From Pseudonocardia terrae (GTDB lineage: Bacteria; Actinomycetota; Actinomycetes; Mycobacteriales; Pseudonocardiaceae), in assembly GCF_021343995.1 (NCBI RefSeq), contig NZ_JAJTTE010000040.1, positions 1 through 64,000 of the forward strand: a stretch of DNA of 64,000 nucleotides, given 5' to 3'. Position 1 is the stretch's first letter. Every line of letters starts with the position of its first letter. This document shows, one piece after another, positions 54,098 to 63,545 of this stretch. Position numbers and translations under genes: made by a program. The notes under the pieces are model-generated. The model saw only the letters and a program-made list of their open reading frames with translations. It made no database searches and was not told where the DNA came from.

Positions 54098-54790
54098 TCA
54101 GCTCGCCGGCATGAGCACCTTGTCGATCACGAACACCGTGGCGTTCGAGGTCGGGATGTTGCCGCACAACACGTTCGCGGTGTTGCCCTTGCCGTCGGTG
54201 ATGGTCGGGGCCTGCGCGGTGCCGCCGATCTTGAGGGTGCCGCCGGAGAGTTCGGTGGTGGTACCGGCGGCGACCAGGCCCTGGGCGTCGTAGCGCTGCG
54301 GGACCACGTGGTAGCTGAGCAGGCCCGACAGCTGCTGCTGGTTGGCCAGCAGCTTGTTGAACGCCGGGGCGCCGATCTGGGACTTCACCGCGTCGAACGC
54401 GCCGTTGTAGGGGGCGAACACGGTGATGGCCTTCTGCTGGTTGAGGGTGTCTGCCAGCCCGGGCACCTTGCCCACGGCGGTGACCAGCGTGGAGAGCAGC
54501 GGGTTGGTGCTGGCCGCGGTGGCCACGGGCTGCGGGCCCATGGCGTTGAGCGATCCGGGGGCGTCGCCTTGCGGCAGCTGGCCGCAGGCCGGGCCGAAGA
54601 CGTCGGCGTTGGTGGTCACTCCGGCGGACATGGCCCCCGAGGCCGGCGCGGCCGACATCGGCGCGGACGCCGGCGCGGGCATCGCGGCGGACGGCGTGGA
54701 CGAGGACGAGGCGCCCGAGGAGCAGGCGGCCAGGGTCACGGTCAGCGCGGCGATCGCAGCGGCGGCGGCGAGCCGGAAAGGCTTGTTCAT
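54098..54790 (-). CDS. Fasciclin-domain lipoprotein (MPT70/MPT83-like)
   Basis: A 230-residue protein from ATG 54790. The signal peptide ends in lipobox LAAC (LAAAAAIAALTVTLAACSS), and a Ser/Ala/Pro linker follows. The fasciclin domain covers about 95-230: ADTLNQQKAITVFAPYNGAFDAV (H1-like), LSGLLSYHVVPQRYDAQGLV, GKGNTANVLCGNIPTSNATVFVIDKVLMP. In M. tuberculosis the fasciclin lipoproteins MPT83 and MPT70 are the main SigK targets, so its placement here fits. The product would be surface-anchored. Confidence 0.88.
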   Translation of the reverse strand: MNKPFRLAAAAAIAALTVTLAACSSGASSSSTPSAAMPAPASAPMSAAPASGAMSAGVTTNADVFGPACGQLPQGDAPGSLNAMGPQPVATAASTNPLLSTLVTAVGKVPGLADTLNQQKAITVFAPYNGAFDAVKSQIGAPAFNKLLANQQQLSGLLSYHVVPQRYDAQGLVAAGTTTELSGGTLKIGGTAQAPTITDGKGNTANVLCGNIPTSNATVFVIDKVLMPAS

Positions 54791-54917
54791 CTCAGGGATC
54801 CCTCCTGGGGCGCCGGCCCGGATCCTCCGGGCCTTCCACTCAGAGTTCGGCACCCGGCTCCGTGCGGTTCGAAGAAAGTTCCGCATCGAATTTCCGCGCG
54901 GATCGGTTCGGCGCCGA

Positions 54918-56148
54918 TCAGGTGACGCGGAAGATGGTCGCCGGCCACCCGGAAGCCCCGTCGGGGATGGGGTCGGTGCGTGTTTCTGCCTGAACTTGCC
55001 CCGCCGCGTCCGTGGCCCGCGATTGCACGGTGTGGCTGCCCGGGCCCAGGTCGAACTCGATCGTCCACATCCGCCAGGTGCGGCCGTTCACCGCCGTGGA
55101 CAGGGTGGCCCCGCGCCACGGCCCGCCGTCCATCCGCACCTCGACCCGCTCGATGCCGACCGGCTGGGACCAGGCGATCCCCGCGCACGTCACCCGCCCG
55201 GCGGGCACGGAGGCGAAGCCGCGGGGACGGTCCCACAAAGTTGGCCGTGGACACCAAGTCCCCACCGATCGGGTTCGACACACACGTCATGGTGACGGTC
55301 CGCTCGACCAGCGGGCGGCCCAGCAGGTCGACAGCACGGTCTCCCGGCCGACCATGCCGTGCACCCGCATGGCCAGTCCTCGGCGCGCAGCTGCGGCACC
55401 TGCAGGGCGGTGTCGATCCGGTGGAACCCGGCGTTGGAGGTGAGGAAGGTGGGGGTGCCGAACGCGGCGAAATCCGCGCCCGCCGGGATCGCGGGAGCGC
55501 GCTCGGCAAGGCGAGCCCGGGCGAGCCGGTCGGTCACCGCGCGCCGCGCGTCAGTGACACCGCCGCCGAGCAGCAGGCTCGCGCCGCCCGCAGCCACCGC
55601 AGCCACCGCGACCCCGCCGATCAGCACCGCCCGCCGCGCGATGCCGCTGCGGGCGGGCCGGGCAGGCCGGGCGGTCCGGGCGGGGCGGGCGGCGCGGTGC
55701 AGCAGCACGAACGTCGGGACCCCGACCGCCAGGGCCACCAGCGGTGCGATGAGCGCGGCGGCCCGCAAGGACGCTCCGCTGACCACCGCGGTCGTCCCGG
55801 CCAGGCCCAGCACCGCTATCACCGCGATCCCGGGGCCGGCCCGGCGCCGGGACGCCAGCCCGGCCGCCGCCGCGACGAGTGCGATCGCCGCCATTCCGCC
55901 GAGCAGGACCGGCTTGTCCGCAGTGCCGAACGTCGTCTTGGCGAACTCGGTCAACGGCTCGGGGGACAACCGGATGACAGTGTCCCGACTGCCAGGAACG
56001 GCGAGGACGTCGGGGCAACCAGCGCAGCGGCGAGATTGCCGAATCCGAGGGCGGCACCGACCGCGACGATCCCGATCAGCGCCGCGAGGGGCCGCCCGAT
56101 CGCCTCGTCCGATGTGGCGGCCGGTCCTGCGGAATCTGTGAGGGTCAC
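54918..56148 (-). pseudogene. Sulfite-oxidase-type molybdopterin protein, wrecked
   Basis: Pieces lie in different frames. The N-terminal membrane part (IGRPLAALIGIVAVGAALGF at 56148-55990, then PVLLGGMAAIALVAAAAGLASRR and several more helices) is followed by FHRIDTALQVPQL and, in another frame, ERTVTMTCVSNPIGGDLV, with the likely Moco Cys. The sequence then jumps to the C-terminal dimerisation domain (VEVRMDGGPWRGATLS ... IFRVT). Most of the molybdopterin domain, about 200 residues, is missing. Frameshifts occur near 55970, 55350 and 55210. The gene clearly cannot make a working enzyme. Confidence 0.82.
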
Positions 56149-56217
56149 GCGGGAGATTCGCGCCGGGCGCCGATCTGGTTCGGGCCCACGCCCGAGCCTC
56201 TACACCGCCCCTCCGGC

Positions 56218-57135
56218 CTACACCGCCCCCTCGGCCACCACCCGGCTCGGCGCGGCCGGAGCGACCCGCCCGGGCTCAAGCGAGATCGCGAACTGCGTGT
56301 AGCCGGCCCCGCCGGCCCCCGCTTCTACCGACTCCACGCCCGTGACGTCGGCGGGCACGTCAAAGGTGCCGAGCGGAGCCGGGGTTCCCCCGGCCGGCAG
56401 GCCCCACAGGACATAGATCCGGTCGTTGCCGTTGGCCGGCAGGCCGACGGGCAGGACCCTCCGGTCCGGACCACGCATCATGGCCACGGCAACCACCGCC
56501 CCACCGCCCGGGGGCGAGAGGAAGGCGGACGTGGTCCCCGGCTCACCCAGCTGTTGCACCATGGCGACGATCGACTGGACGCGGGCCGTCTCGACGTCGC
56601 GCTGCGCCTTCAGCTGGGCGCTGTATACGCCCAGCCCCGCGATCGCCGCCGCCGCGACCAGGGCGGCGATCGCGCCTGCCACGACCCGCCCACGCACCCC
56701 GCGACGCCCGCGACCCGGGCCGGAACCCGCATCCCCGACCGGGCCGCTCCCGGTGGACCGCCGCGAGGCGGTGTCGGCCGGGGATTGAGACTCCGACCGC
56801 ACCTCCGGCGGTCCCGGGGGCGCTACCGGGGGCGCTGCCGGGGCAGGCGGCCGGGCGACCGGCCCGGTCGTGGGGTGGGGACTGCCCAGGTCCTGAGGAG
56901 TCCGCGCCGCGGCGTCCAGGATCCGATCGCGCAGGCCCGGCGGCGGCTCGCTCGGTTCGACCGCCCCGCCCAGCGCGGAAAGCGTCTCCTGAAGCTCACC
57001 GACGAGCGCCCGGCACGAGGAACATTCCTGTAGGTGGCGCAACACCTCCGCCTCCTCCCCCGGCTCGGTCGCGTGCACCACCGAGGCGACCACGTCCTCC
57101 TCGAACGGACAGCCCCGCGCGTGCGCCCCACTCAT
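56218..57135 (-). CDS. rskA: Anti-sigma factor RskA-like
   Basis: A 305-residue protein from ATG 57135 overlapping the sigma stop (TGATG). The N-terminal sigma-binding domain has HLQECSSCRALVGELQETL with the zinc-type CxxC (about 34-47). A Pro-rich linker follows, then one membrane helix (VAGAIAALVAAAAIAGLGVY, about 150-170) and an exterior beta domain (DRIYVLWGLPAGGTPAPLGTFDV). RskA holds SigK at the membrane until a signal triggers its proteolysis. A decayed copy of this gene lies at 47119-47493. Confidence 0.87.
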   Translation of the reverse strand: MSGAHARGCPFEEDVVASVVHATEPGEEAEVLRHLQECSSCRALVGELQETLSALGGAVEPSEPPPGLRDRILDAAARTPQDLGSPHPTTGPVARPPAPAAPPVAPPGPPEVRSESQSPADTASRRSTGSGPVGDAGSGPGRGRRGVRGRVVAGAIAALVAAAAIAGLGVYSAQLKAQRDVETARVQSIVAMVQQLGEPGTTSAFLSPPGGGAVVAVAMMRGPDRRVLPVGLPANGNDRIYVLWGLPAGGTPAPLGTFDVPADVTGVESVEAGAGGAGYTQFAISLEPGRVAPAAPSRVVAEGAV

Positions 57136-57845
57136 CACGCACCTCCCTCCGTGACGAGACCGTCACCAGCGATCGGGCCCAACGCCACCCGCAGCCGCGC
57201 CAGCCCGGTGAACATCCGCGACTTCACCGTCCCGAGCGGCACGCCGGTCAAGGCCGCGACCTCCCGCTGGGTGTAACCGCCGTAATAGGCCAGCGCCAGA
57301 GCCTGCCGTTGCTCCGTCGGCAACCCGCCGAGGGCGTCACGCACCTGACCGGCAACCACCGCCCCCAACGCCTGCTGGTCCGCCCCCGGCCCAGCAGGCG
57401 TCACAGCACCGCCGCTGTCCTCGACCGGCTCCGTCCGACGCCGAATCGTGGCCTCGCGCCGCACCGCATCGACCGCCTTGTGATGCACCAGCGTCAGCAA
57501 CCAGGTCACGAAGGCACCGCGTCCGGCGTCGAAGCGCCCGGGGTCACGCCACAGCGCGAGGAACACCTCCTGGACCACGTCCTCGGCCAACCCCTCATCG
57601 GCACAGATGCGCCGCGCGAGCGACCACGCCCGGCGTTCGTGCCGGTCATAGAGCTCGGCGAGCGCCCGATCATCCCCCTCGGCCAGCCGGCCGACGAGGA
57701 TCCTGTCGACCTCAGCCCCGGCGCCCGATCGGTGCGAGTCGCAGGGAAGCCTCGGCGGCAGTCCCGCACCGTCGGCAACATCCACCACCAGCGAGCCCCT
57801 CACGATCTGTATTCGGTGCCGGCCCGCCGGCCGGTTCGCCGACAT
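57135..57845 (-). CDS. sigK: Extracytoplasmic-function sigma factor SigK-like
   Basis: The start is uncertain; ATG 57845 gives 236 residues, while the core begins at DRILVGRLAEGDDRALAELYDRHERRAWSLA (region 2). Region 2.3-2.4 is EDVVQEVFLALWRDPGRFD and TWLLTLVHHKAVDAVRREA. Region 4 is LPTEQRQALALAYYGGYTQREVAALTGVPLGTVKSRMF. Coupled to the anti-sigma gene and followed by fasciclin, FAD, DUF1365, UfaA1 and DUF1295 genes, it matches the SigK locus. It probably drives that set. Confidence 0.87.
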   Translation of the reverse strand: MSANRPAGRHRIQIVRGSLVVDVADGAGLPPRLPCDSHRSGAGAEVDRILVGRLAEGDDRALAELYDRHERRAWSLARRICADEGLAEDVVQEVFLALWRDPGRFDAGRGAFVTWLLTLVHHKAVDAVRREATIRRRTEPVEDSGGAVTPAGPGADQQALGAVVAGQVRDALGGLPTEQRQALALAYYGGYTQREVAALTGVPLGTVKSRMFTGLARLRVALGPIAGDGLVTEGGA

Positions 57846-58240
57846 CCTGCCCGAAGAGCGATCACGCCCGAACGAGCGAGGTGACTCCGGACCGAAATCG
57901 ACGCCCGGATCAAGCCAGCCCACAGATCATCCTCCCGGTGTTGCGCCGGACGCCCCCGGCCAGGCCGACTCCGACGTACTGACCGCCGTTGACACCGACC
58001 CACACCTGTCCTCGGAGTGTGGATGACCTTCCTCTGCTCACCGCACCAGGCAACGGGCGAACAGCGCGCGACCGGGGACCTGGGGCGCATGTTTCTGAGG
58101 GGTCGACCACGATGGCGCATCGCTCCTGGCCTACGACCACTGAAGCGCAGCAACGCCGCCATAGCGCGACGAACGTGAACAACAACTGCAACGCCTCGCC
58201 ACCCCGCTGCGGGCCAGGTAGGGTGCTGGCCGGGGTGGCG
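57846..58240. other. Intergenic region upstream of sigK
   Basis: About 395 bases without a convincing gene, between the leftward sigK and the lysA fragment. This is the place to look for a SigK autoregulated promoter. Confidence 0.4.
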
Positions 58241-58646
58241 GCTACCACGACTGGTCCTGGAGCCGGGGCGGGCGATCGTGGCGCGGGCGGGCATCACGGT
58301 GTACCGGGTGTGGGCGGTCAAGCACATCGGCGACACGACCTACGTCGCCGTCGACGGCGGGATGAGCGACAATCCCAGCCCGGCGCTCTATGGCGACCAC
58401 TATCCGGTGCGCCGGATCGGCCGGCCCGTCCGGGTGCTGCTTTCGCCGGTGACCGTCGTCGGGCGGCACTGCGAGTCGACGGACCGGATCGCCGAGGGCG
58501 CGCCATTGCCCGCAGACGTTGCGCTCGGTGACCTGCTCGCGGTCCCCTGCACGGGCGTATACACCCGGTCGATGGCCTCGAGCTACAACGCTGTCGCCCG
58601 GCCACCGATGCCCGGTGTCCGTGGGGGCGCTGCTCTGCCTCTTTGA
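58241..58646 (+). pseudogene. lysA: C-terminal fragment of diaminopimelate decarboxylase
   Basis: LPRLVLEPGRAIVARAGITV, YRVWAVKHIGDTTYVAVDGG, MSDNPSPALYGDHYPVRRIG, VTVVGRHCESTDRI and GDLLAVPCTGVYTRSMASSYN are the standard C-terminal half of LysA, including the Cys and Tyr of the active site. The N-terminal PLP barrel (Lys region) is absent; upstream is unrelated sequence. After ARPPMPGV the sequence diverges and stops. It is a stranded gene end and cannot be active alone. Confidence 0.78.
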
Positions 58647-58990
58647 CGGTCCGACGGTCGAGCCTGGTGTGCCGCCCGCGCGAGGGGTGTGGATGCGGCG
58701 TCGGCTCGTGGCTCGACCGCCCCTGCGGGGCTGTGGGGCGAGAGGACAGACATCCGGGGAGTGGCGGTGCCGCCGCGGACACCTCGGATGAGGAACGGGA
58801 CGGCGTCGGGTTCCGCAGATTACCGTTTCCCAGATGAACCGACGACGATCTGCAACGGCTCCGGTGCGGGGCCGGCGTGGGCGATCGCGATGCGGAGGAT
58901 CAACTCGTCGAGCTTGCGTCCGAGCGAGGGGATCTCGTCGAGCTCCGCCGACTGGCCGCTGCGGGCCTCGAACGGTGCTTGCCTCGAATC
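58647..58990. other. Non-coding stretch between lysA fragment and GAF protein
   Basis: No gene could be supported. The upstream in-frame extension of the next gene (to 58877) lies here and would be its alternative N-terminus. Confidence 0.4.
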
Positions 58991-59479
58991 GTGAACCGAC
59001 AGTTCCCGCCCCTCGCTCTTGGCTGGGCGGTCCTGCTGCCTCTGGCGGCGGCCGCGGGTTTGATCCCGCAATGGGCGCGCCGCGAGCTGGACCAGGCCGG
59101 ACGCCGTGAGGCCTACCTCGCGGGTGTGGCCAAGGCCGCACGTCTCGCCGGGGAGGGCGGTGAGAACCTGGTCGACCTCGTCAGCCGCATGATCACCGAG
59201 GTGCTTGACCTCGACGAGTGCCGGTTCACCCCCGAGCTTCCGCGTCAGGACCGCCCACGCCTCACCAGCGACGGCAGCGTCTGGCGTGGCCGGACTGTCG
59301 ACGTCGAACGTGAGGGCTTCCCCACGATGGACGTCGTCGAGCTCCCCGTGCGTGACGGTGTCGGGACCTTCCTGCTGACCGCGTCGACGCGGGCGCGGCG
59401 TCCGAGCGTGGAGCAGCGTCAGGTGGCGGTGACCCTGGCGAGCCAGATCGGCCTCACCAGCGCGCTGCCCGAGCGCTGA
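58991..59479 (+). CDS. Membrane-linked GAF-like protein next to kdp
   Basis: A 162-residue protein from GTG 58991 (VNRQFPPLALGWAVLLPLAAAAGLIPQW). The first 25 residues form a membrane helix. The rest looks like a GAF domain (MITEVLDLDECRFTPELP ... VVELPVRDGVGTFLLTA and QRQVAVTLASQIGLTSAL). A start at 58877 would add 38 residues. Lying 170 bases before kdpF, it may sense conditions for the potassium pump, like a KdpD part, but there is no kinase domain. It could be the remnant of a larger sensor. Confidence 0.55.
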   Translation: MNRQFPPLALGWAVLLPLAAAAGLIPQWARRELDQAGRREAYLAGVAKAARLAGEGGENLVDLVSRMITEVLDLDECRFTPELPRQDRPRLTSDGSVWRGRTVDVEREGFPTMDVVELPVRDGVGTFLLTASTRARRPSVEQRQVAVTLASQIGLTSALPER

Positions 59480-59651
59480 GCTGAGAGCCCGGGTCGGTGA
59501 CGGGCGTCTCCTGGCCGTCAAGATCGCATCAATGTTGCTGGTGGGAGCGTCAAGGTCTCGTTGGGATTCCCCCGCGGCCGCGCCGGAGGACTCAGACTCG
59601 GCGACGCCTCCGCCGGACGGTCCGGCGGGGAGGTTCCTGAGGAGTTGTCCG
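59480..59651 (+). promoter_or_regulatory. kdp leader region
   Basis: 172 bases without a gene, presumably holding the kdp promoter. Two similar words, GTCAAGATCGCATCAATG (59518-59535) and GTCAAGGTCTCGTTGGGA (about 59549-59566), may be repeated regulator sites. A GC-rich stem (GGACG/GTCC type) lies close to the first start. No KdpE box could be assigned with certainty. Confidence 0.35.
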
Positions 59652-59735
59652 GTGGCCGATGTGCTCTACGCACTGCTGCTGGTCGGCGGGTTCGCCGTGC
59701 TGGCGCTGTGCCTGCGTGGCCTGGAGCGCCTGTGA
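59652..59735 (+). CDS. 27-residue membrane peptide preceding KdpF
   Basis: From GTG 59652 the frame reads VADVLYALLLVGGFAVLALCLRGLERL and stops, a single membrane helix with a positive end. It overlaps the start of kdpF by four bases (GTGA), so it is translated with it. It resembles short proteins often left unannotated before actinobacterial kdp genes and could act like a second KdpF. Confidence 0.6.
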   Translation: MADVLYALLLVGGFAVLALCLRGLERL

Positions 59736-59833
59736 GTACCGGCGAGGTCGTGACGAACGTCGTGGGCGGGGTGGTCGCGCTGGCACTGCTCGTCTACCTC
59801 GTGGTCGCCCTCCTGCGACCGGAGAGGTTCTGA
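59732..59833 (+). CDS. kdpF: KdpF, small subunit of the potassium pump
   Basis: A 33-residue protein (GTG 59732). It has one membrane helix with the typical ending LLVYLVVALLRPERF. KdpF sits beside KdpA in the membrane and stabilises the complex. It ends one base before kdpA. Confidence 0.82.
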   Translation: MSTGEVVTNVVGGVVALALLVYLVVALLRPERF

Positions 59834-59834
59834 C

Positions 59835-61478
59835 GTGAACGACACCGTCGCCGGCCTGCTGCAGGTCGTGCTCCTGCTGGTGTTGCTGGCCGCCTGCTAC
59901 GCCCCGCTCGGGGACTACATGGCGAAGGTCTTCACCAGCGAGCGGCACTGGCGCGCGGAGGCCGTGCTCTACCGGATCGTGCGGGTCGATCCGTCGTCCG
60001 GGCAGCGCTGGCCCGTCTACGCTGCCGGTGTCCTCGGCTTCTCGTTCGTGTCGATCGTGCTGCTCTACCTGCTGCAGCGTCTGCAGCCGATCCTGCCGGC
60101 ATCGTTCGATCGCGGTGCGGTTGGCCCGGCGACCGCCTTCAACACGGCGATCTCGTTCGTCACCAACACGAATTGGCAGTCCTACGTGCCCGAGCAGACG
60201 CTCGGCAATACGGTGCAGATGGCCGGGCTGACCGTGCAGAACATCTTGTCCGCCGCACTCGGTATCGCCATCGCCGTCGCGTTGATCCGGGGCTTTCTCC
60301 GCAGCAACACCGACCGGATCGGCAATTTCTGGGTCGACCTCACGCGCGCCACGGTCCGCATCATGCTGCCCTTCGGGTTCGTCGCCGCCGTGCTGCTGGT
60401 GATCATGGGCGTGACGATGTCGCTGCACTCCGGGGGCGACATCGGCGGCTCGACCTACCCGTTGGCCCCTGCTGCGTCCCAGGAAGCGGTCAAGCAGCTC
60501 GGCACGAACGGCGGCGGGATCTTCAACGCCAACTCGGCACACCCGTTCGAGAACCCGAACCCGCTGTCCAACTTGTTCGAGATCTTCCTGATGCTGGTCA
60601 TCCCCGTTTCGTTGACGCGCACGTTCGGGACGATGGTCGGCAACCGCCGGCAGGGCACCGTCCTGCTCTCGGTGATGGGTGGGCTGTGGGCGGTCATGCT
60701 CACCCTGGCCTGGCTGTCCGAGACACACCCCACCGGCGCGGCAGGCATCGCAGCCGGGGGCATGGAGGGCAAGGAGCTCCGCTTCGGCATCCCCGGCTCC
60801 ATCCTGTTCGGGGTCTCGACGACCGGCACCTCGACCGGTGCGATCAACTCGTTGCACGACAGCTACTCCGGCGGTGCGGGCGGCGTCACGCTGCTGAACA
60901 TGCTGTTCGGCGAGGTCGCGCCGGGTGGCGTCGGCGCCGGGCTGTACGGGCTGCTGGTCCTGGCGATCATCGCGGTGTTCCTGGCGGGGCTGATGGTCGG
61001 CCGCACGCCAGAGTACCTGGGCAAGAAGCTCGGCCGCCGCGAGGTCACCGCCGCTGCGGTGTCGATCCTGGTGATGCCGTCGGTGGTGTTGATCGGGGCG
61101 GGGCTGGCGATCGCGTTGCCTGGCACGCTTGACGCGCTGAACAACGACGGCGCCCATGGCTTCTCCGAGGTCCTCTACGCCTATGCCAGCGCGGCGAACA
61201 ACAACGGGTCGGCGTTCGCCGGGCTGACCGTGACCAGCGACTTCTTCCAAACGACGCTCGGGATAGCGATGCTGCTCGGCCGGTTCGTGCCGATCCTGGC
61301 GATCCTGGCGCTGGCCGGGTCCCTCGCCCAGCAGAAGCGGGTCGACGCCGGGGCCGGCACGCTCGCCACGGACAAGCCGCTGTTCGGTCTCCTCGTCGGC
61401 GGGACGATCGTCCTGGTCGCCGCCCTCACCTTCTTCCCGGCGCTCGCGCTGGGTCCCCTCGCGGAGGCACTGGCATGA
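59835..61478 (+). CDS. kdpA: KdpA, potassium-translocating subunit
   Basis: A 547-residue membrane protein with about ten helices. The selectivity filter segments are visible: [48 protein letters not shown] and [13 protein letters not shown]. It forms the potassium pore-like channel of the KdpFABC pump, which takes up potassium at very low outside levels. It overlaps kdpB by four bases (ATGA). No abnormality was seen. Confidence 0.95.
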   Translation: MNDTVAGLLQVVLLLVLLAACYAPLGDYMAKVFTSERHWRAEAVLYRIVRVDPSSGQRWPVYAAGVLGFSFVSIVLLYLLQRLQPILPASFDRGAVGPATAFNTAISFVTNTNWQSYVPEQTLGNTVQMAGLTVQNILSAALGIAIAVALIRGFLRSNTDRIGNFWVDLTRATVRIMLPFGFVAAVLLVIMGVTMSLHSGGDIGGSTYPLAPAASQEAVKQLGTNGGGIFNANSAHPFENPNPLSNLFEIFLMLVIPVSLTRTFGTMVGNRRQGTVLLSVMGGLWAVMLTLAWLSETHPTGAAGIAAGGMEGKELRFGIPGSILFGVSTTGTSTGAINSLHDSYSGGAGGVTLLNMLFGEVAPGGVGAGLYGLLVLAIIAVFLAGLMVGRTPEYLGKKLGRREVTAAAVSILVMPSVVLIGAGLAIALPGTLDALNNDGAHGFSEVLYAYASAANNNGSAFAGLTVTSDFFQTTLGIAMLLGRFVPILAILALAGSLAQQKRVDAGAGTLATDKPLFGLLVGGTIVLVAALTFFPALALGPLAEALA

Positions 61479-63544
61479 CACGCAGCATGACCACCCCCAC
61501 CCTGGAACGGGCCGCCGAGGAGACGGTCTCCTCGGGCAGCCCGGTGAAGGCCGGCGCGTTCCGGCCCGCGCAGCTGTGGGCCGCGCTGCCCGACGCGCTG
61601 CGCAAGCTCGACCCCCGCACCCAGCTGCGCAACCCCGTCATGTTCGTGGTGTGGGTCGGCTCGGTGCTGGTCACGCTGGACGCGATCTCGCAGCCGACGC
61701 TGTTCGGCTGGCTGATCGCCGTCTGGCTGTGGTTCACCGTGCTCTTCGCGAACCTCGCCGAGGCCGTCGCGGAGGGCCGCGGCAAGGCGCAGGCCGAGTC
61801 GCTGCGCCGCACCCAGCGCGACACCATCGCCCGCCGGCTGCGCGCCGACGGGTCCGAGGAGCAGATCGGCGGCGCGGAGCTGCGGATCGGCGACCGGGTG
61901 GTCGTCGAGGCCCGTGAGACGATCCCCGGCGACGGCGACGTCGTCGAGGGCATCGCGACCGTGGACGAGTCGGCGATCACCGGCGAGTCCGCGCCGGTGG
62001 TGCGCGAGGCCGGCGGCGACCGCTCCAGCGTCACGGGCGGGACGACGGTGCTGTCCGACCGGATCGTCGTGAAGATCACGACCAGGCCGGGGGAGTCCTT
62101 CGTCGACCGGATGATCGCGCTGGTCGAGGGCGCCTCGCGACAGAAGACGCCCAACGAGATCGCCCTGACCATCCTGTTGTCCGCGTTGACGATCATCTTC
62201 CTGCTCGCTGTCGTCGCACTGCAACCGATGAGCGCCTACGCCGGCGGCCCGCAGTCCGTGGTCGTGCTGGTGGCCCTGCTGGTCTGCCTGATCCCGACGA
62301 CGATCGGGGCGCTGCTCTCCGCCATCGGCATCGCCGGCATGGACCGGCTCGTGCAGCGCAACGTGCTGGCCAAGTCCGGCCGGGCCGTCGAGGCCGCCGG
62401 TGACATCGACACGCTGCTGCTGGACAAGACCGGCACCATCACCTTCGGCAACCGGCAGGCCACCGAGCTCATCCCCGTGCATGGCGCGACCATCGAGGAA
62501 CTCGCCGAGGCCGCCCGGCTGTCCAGCCTCGCCGACCAGACCCCGGAAGGCCGCAGCGTCGTCGCCCTGTGTGCCCGCGAGTACGGCCTACCCGCCGAAG
62601 CCACGACCGACGAGGCGCGTGCGGAGTTCGTGCCGTTCACCGCACAGACCCGGATGTCCGGCCTCGACATCGGCGACCGCCGGATCCGCAAGGCCGCCGC
62701 CCAGACGCTGTTGGCGGCGACGGGCGTGCAGAGCGGTGAGGTGCAGCGCTGGGTCGACCTCATCTCCGACGAGGGCGGCACGCCGCTCGTCGTCGCCGAC
62801 GATGACCGGGTGCTGGGCGTGGTCCGGCTGTCCGACGTGGTCAAGCCCGGTATCGCGCAGCGGTTCGCCGAGCTGCGGGCCATGGGCATCCGGACCGTCA
62901 TGGTCACCGGGGACAACCCTCGCACCGCGCGGGCGATCGCGGCCCAGGCCGGCGTCGACGACCACCTCGCCGAGGCCACGCCAGAGGACAAGATGGCCTA
63001 CATCCGCAGGGAGCAGGAGGGCGGCCGGCTGGTCGCGATGACCGGCGACGGCACCAACGACGCCCCCGCGCTCGCCCAGGCCGACGTCGGGGTCGCGATG
63101 AACACGGGGACGGCCGCGGCCAAGGAGGCCGGCAACATGGTCGACCTCGACTCCGACCCGACGAAGCTGATCGAGATCGTGGAGATCGGCAAGCAGCTGC
63201 TGATCACCCGCGGCGCGCTGACCACTTTCTCGGTGGCCAACGACCTGGCGAAGTACTTCGCGATCCTGCCCGCGATGTTCGCCGCGCTGTATCCCTCGCT
63301 GGGGGCGCTGAACGTCATGGGCCTGCACTCGCCGCAGTCCGCGATCCTCTCCGCGGTGATCTTCAACGCCCTGATCATCATCGTGCTGATCCCGCTCGCC
63401 CTGCGCGGCGTGCGCTACCGGCCCACCACGGCGGACCGGCTGCTGCGGCGCAACCTGCTGGTCTACGGCCTCGGCGGCGTCGTGCTGCCGTTCGTCGGGA
63501 TCTTCCTCATCGACCTGCTGGTCCGACTGATTCCGGGGATGTGA
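61475..63544 (+). CDS. kdpB: KdpB, P-type ATPase subunit
   Basis: A 689-residue protein. The P-type ATPase marks are TGES in [11 protein letters not shown] (actuator loop), the phosphorylation site [14 protein letters not shown] with Asp near residue 317, KAAAQ of the nucleotide domain, and [36 protein letters not shown]. It drives potassium uptake with ATP. It lies between kdpA and kdpC in the normal order. Confidence 0.96.
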   Translation: MTRSMTTPTLERAAEETVSSGSPVKAGAFRPAQLWAALPDALRKLDPRTQLRNPVMFVVWVGSVLVTLDAISQPTLFGWLIAVWLWFTVLFANLAEAVAEGRGKAQAESLRRTQRDTIARRLRADGSEEQIGGAELRIGDRVVVEARETIPGDGDVVEGIATVDESAITGESAPVVREAGGDRSSVTGGTTVLSDRIVVKITTRPGESFVDRMIALVEGASRQKTPNEIALTILLSALTIIFLLAVVALQPMSAYAGGPQSVVVLVALLVCLIPTTIGALLSAIGIAGMDRLVQRNVLAKSGRAVEAAGDIDTLLLDKTGTITFGNRQATELIPVHGATIEELAEAARLSSLADQTPEGRSVVALCAREYGLPAEATTDEARAEFVPFTAQTRMSGLDIGDRRIRKAAAQTLLAATGVQSGEVQRWVDLISDEGGTPLVVADDDRVLGVVRLSDVVKPGIAQRFAELRAMGIRTVMVTGDNPRTARAIAAQAGVDDHLAEATPEDKMAYIRREQEGGRLVAMTGDGTNDAPALAQADVGVAMNTGTAAAKEAGNMVDLDSDPTKLIEIVEIGKQLLITRGALTTFSVANDLAKYFAILPAMFAALYPSLGALNVMGLHSPQSAILSAVIFNALIIIVLIPLALRGVRYRPTTADRLLRRNLLVYGLGGVVLPFVGIFLIDLLVRLIPGM

Positions 63545-63545
63545 C

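Noticed and set aside
59592-61481. A 629-codon leftward frame over kdpF/kdpA
   Set aside because: Shadow of kdpA, which is unmistakable on the plus strand.
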